From Paraburkholderia panacisoli (GTDB lineage Bacteria; Pseudomonadota; Gammaproteobacteria; Burkholderiales; Burkholderiaceae), in assembly GCF_008369935.1 (NCBI RefSeq), contig NZ_VTUZ01000037.1:1-64000 (forward strand): DNA of 64,000 nucleotides, written 5' to 3'. Both the position numbers and the translations under genes were made by a program. The notes under the pieces were generated by a model. That model did not search any database. It was not told the origin of the DNA and worked only from the letters and a program-made list of their open reading frames with translations. Shown in pieces: positions 35,510 to 43,959 of the stretch. Positions within the stretch are counted from its first letter, which is position 1; each line of letters opens with the position of its first letter.

Positions 35510-36256
35510 TCACACCTGCGCTTCGTAGGCGGAAAGGACTTCCTCCACGGGACCGAATGCCCGTACCCGGCCGCGCTCCATCCACAGCACCTTATTGCAG
35601 ACCCGGCGAATTTCAGCGTTCGCATGCATCGCTAACACGACGATTTCAGCTCGGCTGTGAAGGTCCTGCAGGCGATTCTTCGCCTTGTTCATGAACGACG
35701 CATCACCGACTCCCATCACTTCGTCGAGCAGCAGTATTTCCGCGTCAACTGCGGTCGACACCGCGAACGCGAGACGCACACGCATACCGCTCGAATACGT
35801 ACGAAGGGGAAGATCCAGATAGTCGCCCAGTTCGCAAAACTCGGCGATTTCCTCCTGCTTGGCCTGGATTTCGCTATCGCTCATGCCGAGAAGCAGTCCC
35901 CGCAGTCGGATGTTTTGCAGACCCGTGGAGTTCTCGTCCATGCCCAAGCTGATGTCCAGCAACGGGACGATCTTCCCGTCGCATGAAACCTCGCCCACCG
36001 TTGGCGAATAAATGCCCGCCATAACCCGGAGCAACGTCGACTTGCCTGCACCGTTGTGACCGATCAGGCCGATCCGGTCACCGCTTTCCAGCCGTAGGTC
36101 GATGTTGTCGAGCGCACGTACGACTATCACGCCGTGATTGTCCTCCGCAATGGAGTTCCGCCGGCCCATGCGCATCACTTGCTTTTTCAGAGAGCGCCCT
36201 TGCACATCGTAGATCGGCAAATCGAGGGTCGCGCCTTTAAGTTCTATAAACGCCAT
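35510..36256 (-). CDS. wzt: ABC transporter ATP-binding protein for polysaccharide export (Wzt type)
   Basis: A 248-residue ATPase of the Wzt/KpsT class that energises export of the finished undecaprenyl-linked glycan to the periplasm. Walker A is GLIGHNGAGKSTLLRVMAG, signature is TYSSGMRVRLAFAVS, and Walker B is ILLLDEVMGVGDASF. The protein ends soon after the ATPase domain, so it lacks the C-terminal carbohydrate-binding domain found in O8/O9a-type Wzt proteins of about 400 residues. It lies 10 bp after wzm and 4 bp before the tandem GT2 gene, so all three are co-transcribed. Confidence 0.93.
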   Translation of the reverse strand: MAFIELKGATLDLPIYDVQGRSLKKQVMRMGRRNSIAEDNHGVIVVRALDNIDLRLESGDRIGLIGHNGAGKSTLLRVMAGIYSPTVGEVSCDGKIVPLLDISLGMDENSTGLQNIRLRGLLLGMSDSEIQAKQEEIAEFCELGDYLDLPLRTYSSGMRVRLAFAVSTAVDAEILLLDEVMGVGDASFMNKAKNRLQDLHSRAEIVVLAMHANAEIRRVCNKVLWMERGRVRAFGPVEEVLSAYEAQV

Positions 36257-36266
36257 GATGTGCTTC

Positions 36267-37049
36267 TCAAATCCAATAGGGAATGCGCTTCAGATAGCGG
36301 CTCGTCAAGCTCAACGCAAGCAGCCAGCCGACCAGGGTTATACAGATGCACACACTCCAGGTCAATACGCTTGGCATTTGACCGATCAGTGGAGCGCGCA
36401 CCAGATCGATCAGATATGCAAGCGGATTCCATTCGACGATGAACGCGAAGCGGTTGAGCGCTTCCGGCCGGTACATGATCGGGGTAACGTAAAAAGCGAT
36501 CTGGATCAACGCGCCGATAATCTGCGGCAGGTCGCGAAATCGCGCCGACAACAACGCTGCCACCATCGCGATCCACATCCCGTTCAGAATGTACACGAGC
36601 AGCGCCGGAATAAAAACGGGCAGCGTCTCCCAACTCTTCACACCAAAGATCGCCAGCAACAGGATGACGATAAGGAAGTTGTGCGCAAGGATCACCAAGT
36701 TGCGCCAGACAACCTGGAAGATGTAGATCAGCTTCGGTGTCGACGCCTGACGTATGTAGGTGCCACTATTGATATATGCCGTGCTGCCTTCGCTCACGGT
36801 CGATGCAAACGCCATCCACATCACAAGGCTGACCGACAGGAACGGAAGGTAGTCGCTCATTTTTTGGCCGAACAGCGTGCCGTAGACGACGCCGATAGAC
36901 CCGATCATGACTCCCATGCTAATGGTTAGCCAGAACGGTCCGAGCCTAGAGCGCGCATAGCGCTGCCTTACCTCCAGCCATCCCAGCAGAGTCCAGAGCC
37001 GCCACGACGCGACGCTTTGCTTTAGATCGACGAGTATGAGATTAAACAT
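36267..37049 (-). CDS. wzm: ABC transporter permease for polysaccharide export (Wzm type)
   Basis: A 260-residue ABC-2 type permease with about six transmembrane helices. The N-terminal segment WTLLGWLEVRQRYARSRLGP is the family's amphipathic start, and FYVTPIMYRPEAL (FYxTPI) is the usual late motif. With Wzt it moves lipid-linked glycan across the inner membrane. Its presence implies an ABC-dependent O-antigen pathway rather than Wzx/Wzy for this glycan. Upstream is the GT2 gene at 37122 with a gap of about 70 bp. Confidence 0.93.
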   Translation of the reverse strand: MFNLILVDLKQSVASWRLWTLLGWLEVRQRYARSRLGPFWLTISMGVMIGSIGVVYGTLFGQKMSDYLPFLSVSLVMWMAFASTVSEGSTAYINSGTYIRQASTPKLIYIFQVVWRNLVILAHNFLIVILLLAIFGVKSWETLPVFIPALLVYILNGMWIAMVAALLSARFRDLPQIIGALIQIAFYVTPIMYRPEALNRFAFIVEWNPLAYLIDLVRAPLIGQMPSVLTWSVCICITLVGWLLALSLTSRYLKRIPYWI

Positions 37050-37121
37050 TGTGTATTCAAAGGATTACTGTGGATGTGCTATTTGACGGACATGGACCGC
37101 GTGGTCTGGCAGCGACGAAAG

Positions 37122-38021
37122 TCATCGCTCGCGCAATGCGCCCATCTGGCTGGTGAGGCCATGCCAGATACCTAGCATGGCCATACCAAAGTGACGCGCA
37201 CGGGGATGCATGAACAGCCCATAAATCGCGAGCCGAACGGGAAGCTTCACGAGCTCCGTGGACTTCCAGCTCCATGGAATATAGCTGCGTTTGATGAGCG
37301 CGATGGCATTGCGAAACATGTAATAGTGACGTACCGGACTATGACTCGGATAGGTTCGGCCAAAAATAACCACTGGTTCGCCGCCCAGTGAATGTGCGAG
37401 ACGCAGCCCCGGAGCACCGAGCACCGCGTACCCCTTCGAACGTGCTCGAATGCACCATTCGAGATCGACAAAGTCGATGAAAAGTTCATCCTCCATCGGC
37501 CCGATGTCGCTCCATGCGGCAAGATTGATACAAGAGCCCGAACTGATCAGAAAGTCCACGTCGATGGGTCGGGTCCCGACAGGCGCCACACGTTGCAGCT
37601 TCAGATAGCCGAAGCGGACGAACGGCGCAACGCCGCCCAGTCGCGCATCCTCGTACGCGGGTCCGACCAGCGCAACGCGAGTTCGGTGCCTTAGTTCCAC
37701 GTCGAGAGTGCGTGGCAGCGCTTCGATCAACTGTGCCGAAGGCTCGCTGTCCTGGTCGAAAATGAGCGCGCTTACACAGCCTGCATCGATCAGGCGAGTC
37801 ACCCCCTGGTTGATCGCCGTAGCAATGCCGAGATTAGCTCCGTTCGCGATATAGATAATCCGATCGTCCAGACCGAGCGCCGTCGCGCAATCAACACGCT
37901 CCGTGTTGTCGACAACGACACATCGGGCAAATTCGACGAACCGATTCGCACGCTTTACACAGTCGTCATCGGGTCGATAAAACACGACTACGATGCCGGT
38001 TTGGTCGGACCGATTAGCCAC
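37122..38021 (-). CDS. rhamnosyltransferase-like glycosyltransferase family 2
   Basis: A 299-residue GT2 protein of the rhamnosyltransferase type (RfbF/WbbL-like). It has TGIVVVFYRPDDDCVKRANR, the glycine/asparagine segment IYIANGANLGIATAINQGV, ALIFDQDSEPSAQLI (acidic DQDS motif typical of rhamnosyltransferases), VDFLISSGSCINLAAWSDIG and DELFIDFVDLEWCIRARSKG. Length is normal. It lies between rfbD and wzm, as a first rhamnosyltransferase often does. Assignment to rhamnose rests on the motif and on adjacency to rfbBACD. Confidence 0.9.
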   Translation of the reverse strand: MANRSDQTGIVVVFYRPDDDCVKRANRFVEFARCVVVDNTERVDCATALGLDDRIIYIANGANLGIATAINQGVTRLIDAGCVSALIFDQDSEPSAQLIEALPRTLDVELRHRTRVALVGPAYEDARLGGVAPFVRFGYLKLQRVAPVGTRPIDVDFLISSGSCINLAAWSDIGPMEDELFIDFVDLEWCIRARSKGYAVLGAPGLRLAHSLGGEPVVIFGRTYPSHSPVRHYYMFRNAIALIKRSYIPWSWKSTELVKLPVRLAIYGLFMHPRARHFGMAMLGIWHGLTSQMGALRER

Positions 38022-38210
38022 GTTGATTCAGCAACCTGTGCGCGTGCGCGACGTCGGTGCATGTCCATACCCTCGACGATCGACGCTTTTCTTGGCCGGC
38101 AAGATCCCCTGCACCGGCCGCAAATGCGCACGTAAGCATCGTTACGCGTGGGGATGTTCCCGCGTCATCGCAAGCCGAGACGGATCCGCTACGAATGCGG
38201 TAAAGCGGCT
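38022..38210. other. 190-bp intergenic spacer
   Basis: Lies between rfbD and the rhamnosyltransferase gene on the same strand. No clear terminator or gene is seen. Confidence 0.3.
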
Positions 38211-39134
38211 TCATGTCAACGTAGCATCGGTTTGGCGCGCCCCCGACGCCATGTCGCCCATGCACAGGCGCAAAGCGTCGTCCCATGAGGGCAAGCACAG
38301 CCCGAAGCGCTCGGCGAGCTTTTCTTGCGACATCCGCGAGTTCCCCGGACGCTTCGCGGGCACCGGATATTCGCTCGCGGAGATCGGCAGAACCTTTGGC
38401 GCCAATTCACCCATCGCAATATCAAAAATCGCTTGAGCGAATCCGTGCCATGAGGTCGCGCCCGCGGCGGTCAGATGATAAATTCCCGACCGCTCCCGCC
38501 ACCATTTCGCATCTTCGGACGCCAAGCCCTGCGCAAGCACGTGCGCGGTCGCCGTCGCAATCGTATTCGACCAGGTCGGCGCACCGATCTGGTCCGCAAC
38601 CACGCGCAATTCCGGACGTTCGGCTCCAAGCCTCAGCATCGTCAGCAGAAAGTTCTTCCCGCGGCGCCCGTATACCCAACTGGTTCGAAAAACCAAATAC
38701 GCACATCCGCTTTCCGCGATCGCCCGTTCGCCGGCGAGCTTGCTGGCGCCATAAACGTTTTGCGGGTTCGTGCGGTCGTCCTCGGCATAGGGCGTGCTTT
38801 TGGTGCCGTCGAAGACATAGTCCGTTGAATAGTGAACAAGCACGGCACCGCTATCGGCGGCCTCCTGGGCCAGTGTCCTCGGCACATCCGCGTTGAGTCG
38901 CATTGCCGCATCGATATCGCTCTCGGCAGCGTCGACTGCGGTGTACGCAGCCGGATTGACGATGATCGCAGGCTTGATCTCCCGCACGACCGCACGCACG
39001 CGATCGAGATCGGAAAGATCCAGTGCTTTACGATCAAGCGCAACAACCCGCCCCAAACCTTGCAGCGTGCGCATCAATTCGAAGCCGACTTGGCCGTTGA
39101 CACCGGTCACGAGTATCGCGCGTTCCTGGTTCAT
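38211..39134 (-). CDS. rfbD: dTDP-4-dehydrorhamnose reductase
   Basis: A 307-residue SDR catalysing the last step of dTDP-L-rhamnose synthesis. It has ILVTGVNGQVGFELMRTL (NADPH loop), YSTDYVFDGTKSTPYAEDD, YGASKLAGERAIAE (YxxxK) and FRTSWVYGRRGKNFLLTML. ATG 39134 is preferred: GAGG lies just upstream and the protein begins MNQERAILVTG. An ATG at 39161 would overlap rfbC by 20 bp. Length is standard. It is the fourth gene of an rfbB-A-C-D run. Confidence 0.95.
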   Translation of the reverse strand: MNQERAILVTGVNGQVGFELMRTLQGLGRVVALDRKALDLSDLDRVRAVVREIKPAIIVNPAAYTAVDAAESDIDAAMRLNADVPRTLAQEAADSGAVLVHYSTDYVFDGTKSTPYAEDDRTNPQNVYGASKLAGERAIAESGCAYLVFRTSWVYGRRGKNFLLTMLRLGAERPELRVVADQIGAPTWSNTIATATAHVLAQGLASEDAKWWRERSGIYHLTAAGATSWHGFAQAIFDIAMGELAPKVLPISASEYPVPAKRPGNSRMSQEKLAERFGLCLPSWDDALRLCMGDMASGARQTDATLT

Positions 39135-39141
39135 TGTGACC

Positions 39142-39693
39142 TCACGCAAAAACTTCGGCATCGCTCAAACGCTTGCCCGCGGCATCTTTCGCCGCGAGGA
39201 GCGGCTCGAAGTCGATGGGCCATTCGATACCGATTTCAGCATCGTTCCACACGATGCTGCGCTCATGCTCCTGATACCAGTAGTCTGTGGTCTTGTAGAG
39301 AAACTGCGCCGTATCCGACAACACGACAAACCCATGCGCAAAACCCGGCGGCACCCAAAGCTGCCGATGATTCTCTTCCGACAGATTCACCCCAACCCAC
39401 CTGCCAAAATTCCGCGAACTCTTGCGGATATCGACGGCGACATCGAACACCTCGCCTTCCACGACGCGCACGAGCTTGCCCTGCGCATGCTGAATCTGAT
39501 AATGCAGCCCGCGCAACACGCCTTTCGCCGAACGCGAGTGGTTGTCCTGCACGAACTCGACGCCAACTTCCACCTGCTCCTCGAACTCGCGAGCGCTGAA
39601 GCTTTCGTAGAAGAATCCGCGCGCATCGCCGAACACCTTTGGCTCGATGATCTTGACTTCGGGCAGCGCCGTAGCGGTTAGTTGGATGGCCAT
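39142..39693 (-). CDS. rfbC: dTDP-4-dehydrorhamnose 3,5-epimerase
   Basis: A 183-residue cupin-fold epimerase, the third step of dTDP-L-rhamnose synthesis. Catalytic and substrate motifs are FYESFSAREFEEQV, SAKGVLRGLHYQIQHAQGKL (catalytic His), VGVNLSEENHRQLWVPPGFA and HGFVVLSDTAQFLYKTTDYW. Length is standard. It overlaps the 3' end of rfbA by 16 bp and stops 7 bp before the rfbD start, so translation is probably coupled. Confidence 0.96.
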   Translation of the reverse strand: MAIQLTATALPEVKIIEPKVFGDARGFFYESFSAREFEEQVEVGVEFVQDNHSRSAKGVLRGLHYQIQHAQGKLVRVVEGEVFDVAVDIRKSSRNFGRWVGVNLSEENHRQLWVPPGFAHGFVVLSDTAQFLYKTTDYWYQEHERSIVWNDAEIGIEWPIDFEPLLAAKDAAGKRLSDAEVFA

Positions 39694-40571
39694 GCGACTT
39701 GGTCCTTCGGAAGATTGAGCAGATATTGACCGTAGGCGTTCTTGGCGAGCGGCTTCGCGAGCGCGAGCAACTGCTCGTCGTCAATCCACTCACGGCGATA
39801 GGCGATCTCTTCAGGACACGCTACCACGAGTCCCTGGCGCTTTTGCAGCGTCGCAATGAACGTGGCCGCTTCGATCAGCGAATCATGCGTGCCGGTATCG
39901 AGCCACGCATAGCCCCGGCCCATGATCTCGACATCGAGCTTTTGATGCTCGAGATACCGAGAGTTCACATCAGTGATCTCAAGCTCGCCCCGCAGCGACG
40001 GCTTGATGTCGGCGGCGATGTCGCATACCTCGTTGTCGTAGAAGTAGAGTCCCGTCACCGCATAATGCGAACGCGGATTGGTCGGCTTCTCCTCGATCGA
40101 TAGCGCACGAAACTTCTCATCGAATTCCACGACGCCATACCGCTCCGGATCGTGCACGTGGTACGCGAACACCGTCGCGCGATCGGTGCGCGAATCGGCG
40201 CTCTCAAGCTGCTTCGCGAGATCGTGGCCGTAGAAGATGTTGTCGCCGAGAATCAGCGCCGACGGATCGTTGCCCACGAAATCGCGGCCGATGATGAACG
40301 CCTGCGCGAGTCCGTCCGGCGACGGCTGCACCGCGTACTGGATGTTCATCCCCCACTGGCTGCCGTCGCCGAGCATGGCTTCGAAGCGCGGCGTGTCTTG
40401 CGGCGTGGAGATGATCAGCACGTCGCGAATGCCCGCAACCATCAGCGTGGACAGCGGGTAGTAGATCATCGGTTTGTCGTAGACCGGTAGAAGCTGCTTG
40501 GATACGACATGCGTGATCGGATACAGGCGCGTGCCCGATCCACCCGCGAGAATTATGCCTTTGCGCGCCAT
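39678..40571 (-). CDS. rfbA: glucose-1-phosphate thymidylyltransferase
   Basis: A 297-residue nucleotidyltransferase that makes dTDP-glucose. Signature ILAGGSGTRLYPITHVVSKQ starts at residue 7; LLPVYDKPMIYYPLSTLMVA, LILGDNIFYGHDL (metal Asp) and FDEKFRALSIEEKPTNPRSH follow. ATG 40571 gives MARKGIILAGG. A longer upstream frame of 62 codons overlaps rfbB and is spurious. It lies 10 bp after the rfbB stop. Confidence 0.97.
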   Translation of the reverse strand: MARKGIILAGGSGTRLYPITHVVSKQLLPVYDKPMIYYPLSTLMVAGIRDVLIISTPQDTPRFEAMLGDGSQWGMNIQYAVQPSPDGLAQAFIIGRDFVGNDPSALILGDNIFYGHDLAKQLESADSRTDRATVFAYHVHDPERYGVVEFDEKFRALSIEEKPTNPRSHYAVTGLYFYDNEVCDIAADIKPSLRGELEITDVNSRYLEHQKLDVEIMGRGYAWLDTGTHDSLIEAATFIATLQKRQGLVVACPEEIAYRREWIDDEQLLALAKPLAKNAYGQYLLNLPKDQVAWPSN

Positions 40572-40581
40572 TACCGTGCCT

Positions 40582-41643
40582 TTACGCGCGCTGCGCGTAG
40601 TTGGTCTCAACCCACTTCCGATAGTCGCCCGAGGCGACTTCGTCGGACCATGCCTGATTGTCCAGATACCATTGGACCGTCTTCGCGAGACCCGTCTCGA
40701 ACGTCTCCGCCGGTGTCCAGCCGAGTTCGCGTTCGAGCTTGCGCGCGTCGATCGCATAACGGCGGTCGTGGCCGGGACGATCCCTCACATACGTGATCTG
40801 GTCGCGATGGGACGCACCCGCCTTCGGACGCAGTTGGTCGAGCAGGTCGCACAGCGTGTACACGACTTCGAGGTTCTTCTTCTCGTTCCAGCCGCCGACG
40901 TTGTATGTCTCGCCGGGTGTGCCGCGCGCGAGCACTTCGCGAATTGCGCTGCAGTGGTCGCCCACGTACAGCCAGTCGCGCACGTTCTGGCCGTCGCCGT
41001 ACACCGGCAGCGGCTTGCCGGCGAGCGCGTTGGCGATCATCAGCGGAATCAGCTTTTCGGGGAACTGGTACGGGCCGTAGTTGTTCGAGCAGTTGGTTGT
41101 CAGGACCGGCAGGCCATACGTGTGATGGTAGGCGCGCACCAGATGATCGGAGCCCGCCTTGGTCGCCGAGTAAGGACTGTTCGGCGCGTAAGGCGTGGTT
41201 TCGGAGAACTGCGGATCGGTGGCGGACAGCGAGCCGAACACTTCGTCGGTCGACACGTGCAGGAAACGGAACGCGGCACGTTCGACGTCGCCGAGCGTGT
41301 TCCAGTAACTGCGGGTGGCTTCCAGCAACGTGAAGGTGCCGACCACGTTGGTTTGCACGAAATCGGCCGGGCCGTGGATCGAGCGGTCGACGTGGCTCTC
41401 GGCGGCAAAGTGCAGAACGGCACGCGGCTTGTGCTCGGCGAACAGCGCGTCGAGCGCGGCGCGATCGCAGATATCCGCGCGCACGAATACGTGTTTGGGA
41501 TTGCCCTGTTGCGACTTCAGCGTGCCAAGATTGCCTGCGTAGGTCAGCTTGTCTACATTGAGCACCGCTTCATCGGAGGCATTGAGCCAGTCGAGCACGA
41601 AGTTGGCGCCGATAAAACCGGCGCCGCCCGTTACCAGAATCAT
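40582..41643 (-). CDS. rfbB: dTDP-glucose 4,6-dehydratase
   Basis: A 353-residue extended SDR, the second step of dTDP-L-rhamnose synthesis. It has ILVTGGAGFIGANFVLDWL, HFAAESHVDRSIHGPADFVQ, HVSTDEVFGSL (Thr-Asp-Glu) and YSATKAGSDHLVRAYHHTYG (YxxxK). Length is standard. ATG 41643 follows GAAGGGAATTC. It is the first gene of a long minus-strand run down to manC, with a 300-bp upstream region that likely carries the promoter. Confidence 0.97.
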   Translation of the reverse strand: MILVTGGAGFIGANFVLDWLNASDEAVLNVDKLTYAGNLGTLKSQQGNPKHVFVRADICDRAALDALFAEHKPRAVLHFAAESHVDRSIHGPADFVQTNVVGTFTLLEATRSYWNTLGDVERAAFRFLHVSTDEVFGSLSATDPQFSETTPYAPNSPYSATKAGSDHLVRAYHHTYGLPVLTTNCSNNYGPYQFPEKLIPLMIANALAGKPLPVYGDGQNVRDWLYVGDHCSAIREVLARGTPGETYNVGGWNEKKNLEVVYTLCDLLDQLRPKAGASHRDQITYVRDRPGHDRRYAIDARKLERELGWTPAETFETGLAKTVQWYLDNQAWSDEVASGDYRKWVETNYAQRA

Positions 41644-41941
41644 GAAATTCCCTTCTAGATGTTAGTGGCAGCCGGAACCGGTTCGCCGAATTGCTCACCC
41701 CGCGGTCGTTCCCCGATTCTGCCGCAGTCCGTCGCCTTCGCTTGTGGTACAAGCAAACGCTCGGACGCTGATCTTATGACGCCCCGATTATAAAGCGACC
41801 CAGAGCAAAAACTAGAACCCTAACAACTTGAAACAGCTTGACAAGTTTGGTTTCTGATGATCACCACAGGCCAGCAATTATGCAAGCGGTGCGTGGCGCA
41901 AAAAAAAAGCGAGCGACGGATAATCGCACATGCCGCGCGCC
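41644..41941 (-). other. 298-bp intergenic region between rmd and rfbB
   Basis: Contains no gene. It is the only long gap at the head of the rfbBACD-wzm-wzt run and holds a perfect TATAAT on the minus strand at 41792-41787. There is no obvious terminator for rmd. Confidence 0.45.
41787..41815 (-). promoter_or_regulatory. possible sigma-70 promoter for the rfb run
   Basis: On the minus strand a perfect -10 box TATAAT (41792-41787) is preceded at 17 bp by CTAGTT, a poor -35 match. It would give a leader of roughly 140 bases before rfbB. The -10 is clear, the -35 is weak, so this is tentative. Confidence 0.3.
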
Positions 41942-42853
41942 TCAGGCTGTGAGCATCCAGCGCAGCGTATCAATGAAAGGAATCGACTCAACGCCCGGCA
42001 CCAGCGAGCGCAGCTTGGCCGGCGAGCCGGCCAGCATTTTCACGTCGGTTTGGCGGACGAACGCGGGATTGACCCGGATTTCGAGTTCGTGCCCGGTCAG
42101 ATCGCTGGCCGCCGACAGAATGTTACGCAACGTGTACGGCGTTCCCGTGCAGACGTTGACGATCTCACCCGCGACATCGGAGTCGAGCAGCGCGTCGTAA
42201 GCGTTCGCGACATAGCGCACGTCGGAGAAGTCGCGCGCTACGTCGATGTTGCCGAGTTCGATCGACGGTTCACGCCGCGCGAAATGCTCGACGATCTTCG
42301 GCACGAGGAAGTTCGACGCCTGGCCGCGGCCGGTGTAGTTGAACGGCCGCACGATCAGGATCGGCAACTGGTCGAACCAGGCGCGCACGAGCGCTTCCAT
42401 TGCTGCCTTGCTGGACGCGTAGTGATTGACCGGCGTGAGCGGAAAGCTCTCGTCGATCGCGTCGCTCGTCACGTTGCCGTAGACGTTCGCGCTGCTCGCG
42501 ATCAACAGCTTGCGCGGCGTATGGGCAACGGCCGCGCAGGCCTCCAGCAGATTCAGCGTGCCGATCACGTTGACGCGATAGAAGTCGAGCGGATCGTTAT
42601 GGCCCACGAAGCTGATCGCGGCGAGGTGCACAATGTAGTCGGGCCGCGTGAGTTCGAGTGCGCGCCGGCACGCGGCCGGCGACGTAATGTCGAGCCTGAT
42701 GCGCGTCGGCGTTTCAACGTCGTTGCGGCCAGCAGTCGTTTCGATCACGGTATGGCCGCGACCGAGCAGCTTTTCGACCAGATAGCGGCCAGTAAAACCG
42801 TTCGCACCAGTGACGAGCGTGCGGAAAGGTTGCTTTGCCTGAAAAGACGACAT
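41942..42853 (-). CDS. rmd: GDP-6-deoxy-D-mannose reductase (Rmd-like SDR)
   Basis: A 303-residue extended SDR resembling Rmd, which reduces GDP-4-keto-6-deoxymannose to GDP-D-rhamnose. It has RTLVTGANGFTGRYLVEKLL, YIVHLAAISFVGHNDPLDFY, LLIASSANVYGN, PVNHYASSKAAMEALVRAW (YxxxK), IVRPFNYTGRGQASNFLVPK and RDFSDVRYVANAYDALL. ATG 42853 with GGAG upstream gives MSSFQAKQPF; earlier in-frame ATGs lack good sites. Its partner gmd is not in this window, although manC is, so the pathway needs a gene elsewhere. A UDP-sugar epimerase is the alternative. Confidence 0.82.
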   Translation of the reverse strand: MSSFQAKQPFRTLVTGANGFTGRYLVEKLLGRGHTVIETTAGRNDVETPTRIRLDITSPAACRRALELTRPDYIVHLAAISFVGHNDPLDFYRVNVIGTLNLLEACAAVAHTPRKLLIASSANVYGNVTSDAIDESFPLTPVNHYASSKAAMEALVRAWFDQLPILIVRPFNYTGRGQASNFLVPKIVEHFARREPSIELGNIDVARDFSDVRYVANAYDALLDSDVAGEIVNVCTGTPYTLRNILSAASDLTGHELEIRVNPAFVRQTDVKMLAGSPAKLRSLVPGVESIPFIDTLRWMLTA

Positions 42854-43056
42854 GCGTACTCCGTTCTCGAGGGCCATTATGTTGTGTTGCAATATCGCGC
42901 GACGCCCAACTGTTGCGGTTCGCTCGCAGCGCCCGACGGCGCACCGCGCGATGTCACATCTTCAAACCAGCTATTATGTCACGGTAGCATGCTGCACCGC
43001 TCCAACGCGGCACGCCTCGTGCGTCACCGCGAGTATCGAACCGCACCGACCCCTTG

Positions 43057-43929
43057 ATGACACCCTCGACTCCTTCCAGCGACTCCTCCGCCTTGGCCCC
43101 GCTTGCGTTCGGCGATCTGCAAGGCTGCCGCAAACCGTTCCAGCAACTTCTCGCCAAGGCCGCGCCGCCGGCCGGCACGCCGCTGTGGTTCGCGGGCGAT
43201 CTGATCAACCGGGGCACCGAATCGCTCGACACGTTGCGCGACGTGATCGCGTTCGGCGAGCGTGCGGTGCCGGTGCTGGGCAATCATGACCTGCATCTGC
43301 TGTCGGTGTCGGCGGGAATTCGCAAATCGAAGAAAGGCGACACGATCGAGGACATCCTCGCCGCGCCCGACGCCGCCGACCTGCTCGAATGGATCCGCCA
43401 CCGTCCGCTCGCGCACTTCGACAACGGCATGCTGATGGTGCACGCGGGGGTGCTGCCGCAATGGGACGTGAATCTGACGCTGGAACTCGCCGACGAATTG
43501 CAGCGCGCCCTGCGCGCGCCGAACTGGAAGGAGACGCTCGCCGGGTTGTACGGCAATGAGCCCAATCGATGGAAGCCGAATCTGAAAGGCATCGACCGCC
43601 TGCGTCTGACGTGCAGCGCGTTGACGCGCATCCGTTTCTGCAATGCCGACGGCGCGATGGATTTCAGCAGCAGCGGCACGCTGAACTCCGCGCCGCCGGG
43701 CTGCATACCGTGGTTCGACGTGCCGTCGCGCAAGACCGCGGACGTGACCGTGGTGTTCGGCCATTGGGCCGCACTCGGTTTGATGATGCGCGACAACCTG
43801 ATCGGACTCGACTCGGGCTGCGTGTGGGGTGAGCAACTATCGGCCGTGCGGCTCGCGCAAAATCCCGCGGAACGCACGCTGACGCAGGTCGATTGCGAGT
43901 CCTGCCGCGTTTCGGGTGGCGGCAACTAA
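43057..43929 (+). CDS. apaH: symmetrical bis(5'-nucleosyl)-tetraphosphatase
   Basis: A 290-residue calcineurin-like metallophosphatase that hydrolyses Ap4A to two ADP. Metal and phosphate motifs are in order: LAFGDLQGCRKPFQQLL (GDxxG), LWFAGDLINRGTES (GDxxxRG), VPVLGNHDLHLL (GNHD), MLMVHAGVLPQWD and VVFGHWAALGL, then GLDSGCVWG. ATG 43057 is taken over the adjacent TTG. It is transcribed away from rmd. apaH beside the O-antigen locus is a familiar Burkholderia arrangement, marking the right edge of the cluster. Confidence 0.95.
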   Translation: MTPSTPSSDSSALAPLAFGDLQGCRKPFQQLLAKAAPPAGTPLWFAGDLINRGTESLDTLRDVIAFGERAVPVLGNHDLHLLSVSAGIRKSKKGDTIEDILAAPDAADLLEWIRHRPLAHFDNGMLMVHAGVLPQWDVNLTLELADELQRALRAPNWKETLAGLYGNEPNRWKPNLKGIDRLRLTCSALTRIRFCNADGAMDFSSSGTLNSAPPGCIPWFDVPSRKTADVTVVFGHWAALGLMMRDNLIGLDSGCVWGEQLSAVRLAQNPAERTLTQVDCESCRVSGGGN

Positions 43930-43959
43930 AGAAGATTCAGCAAGCGTGCCGCGTGAGCA

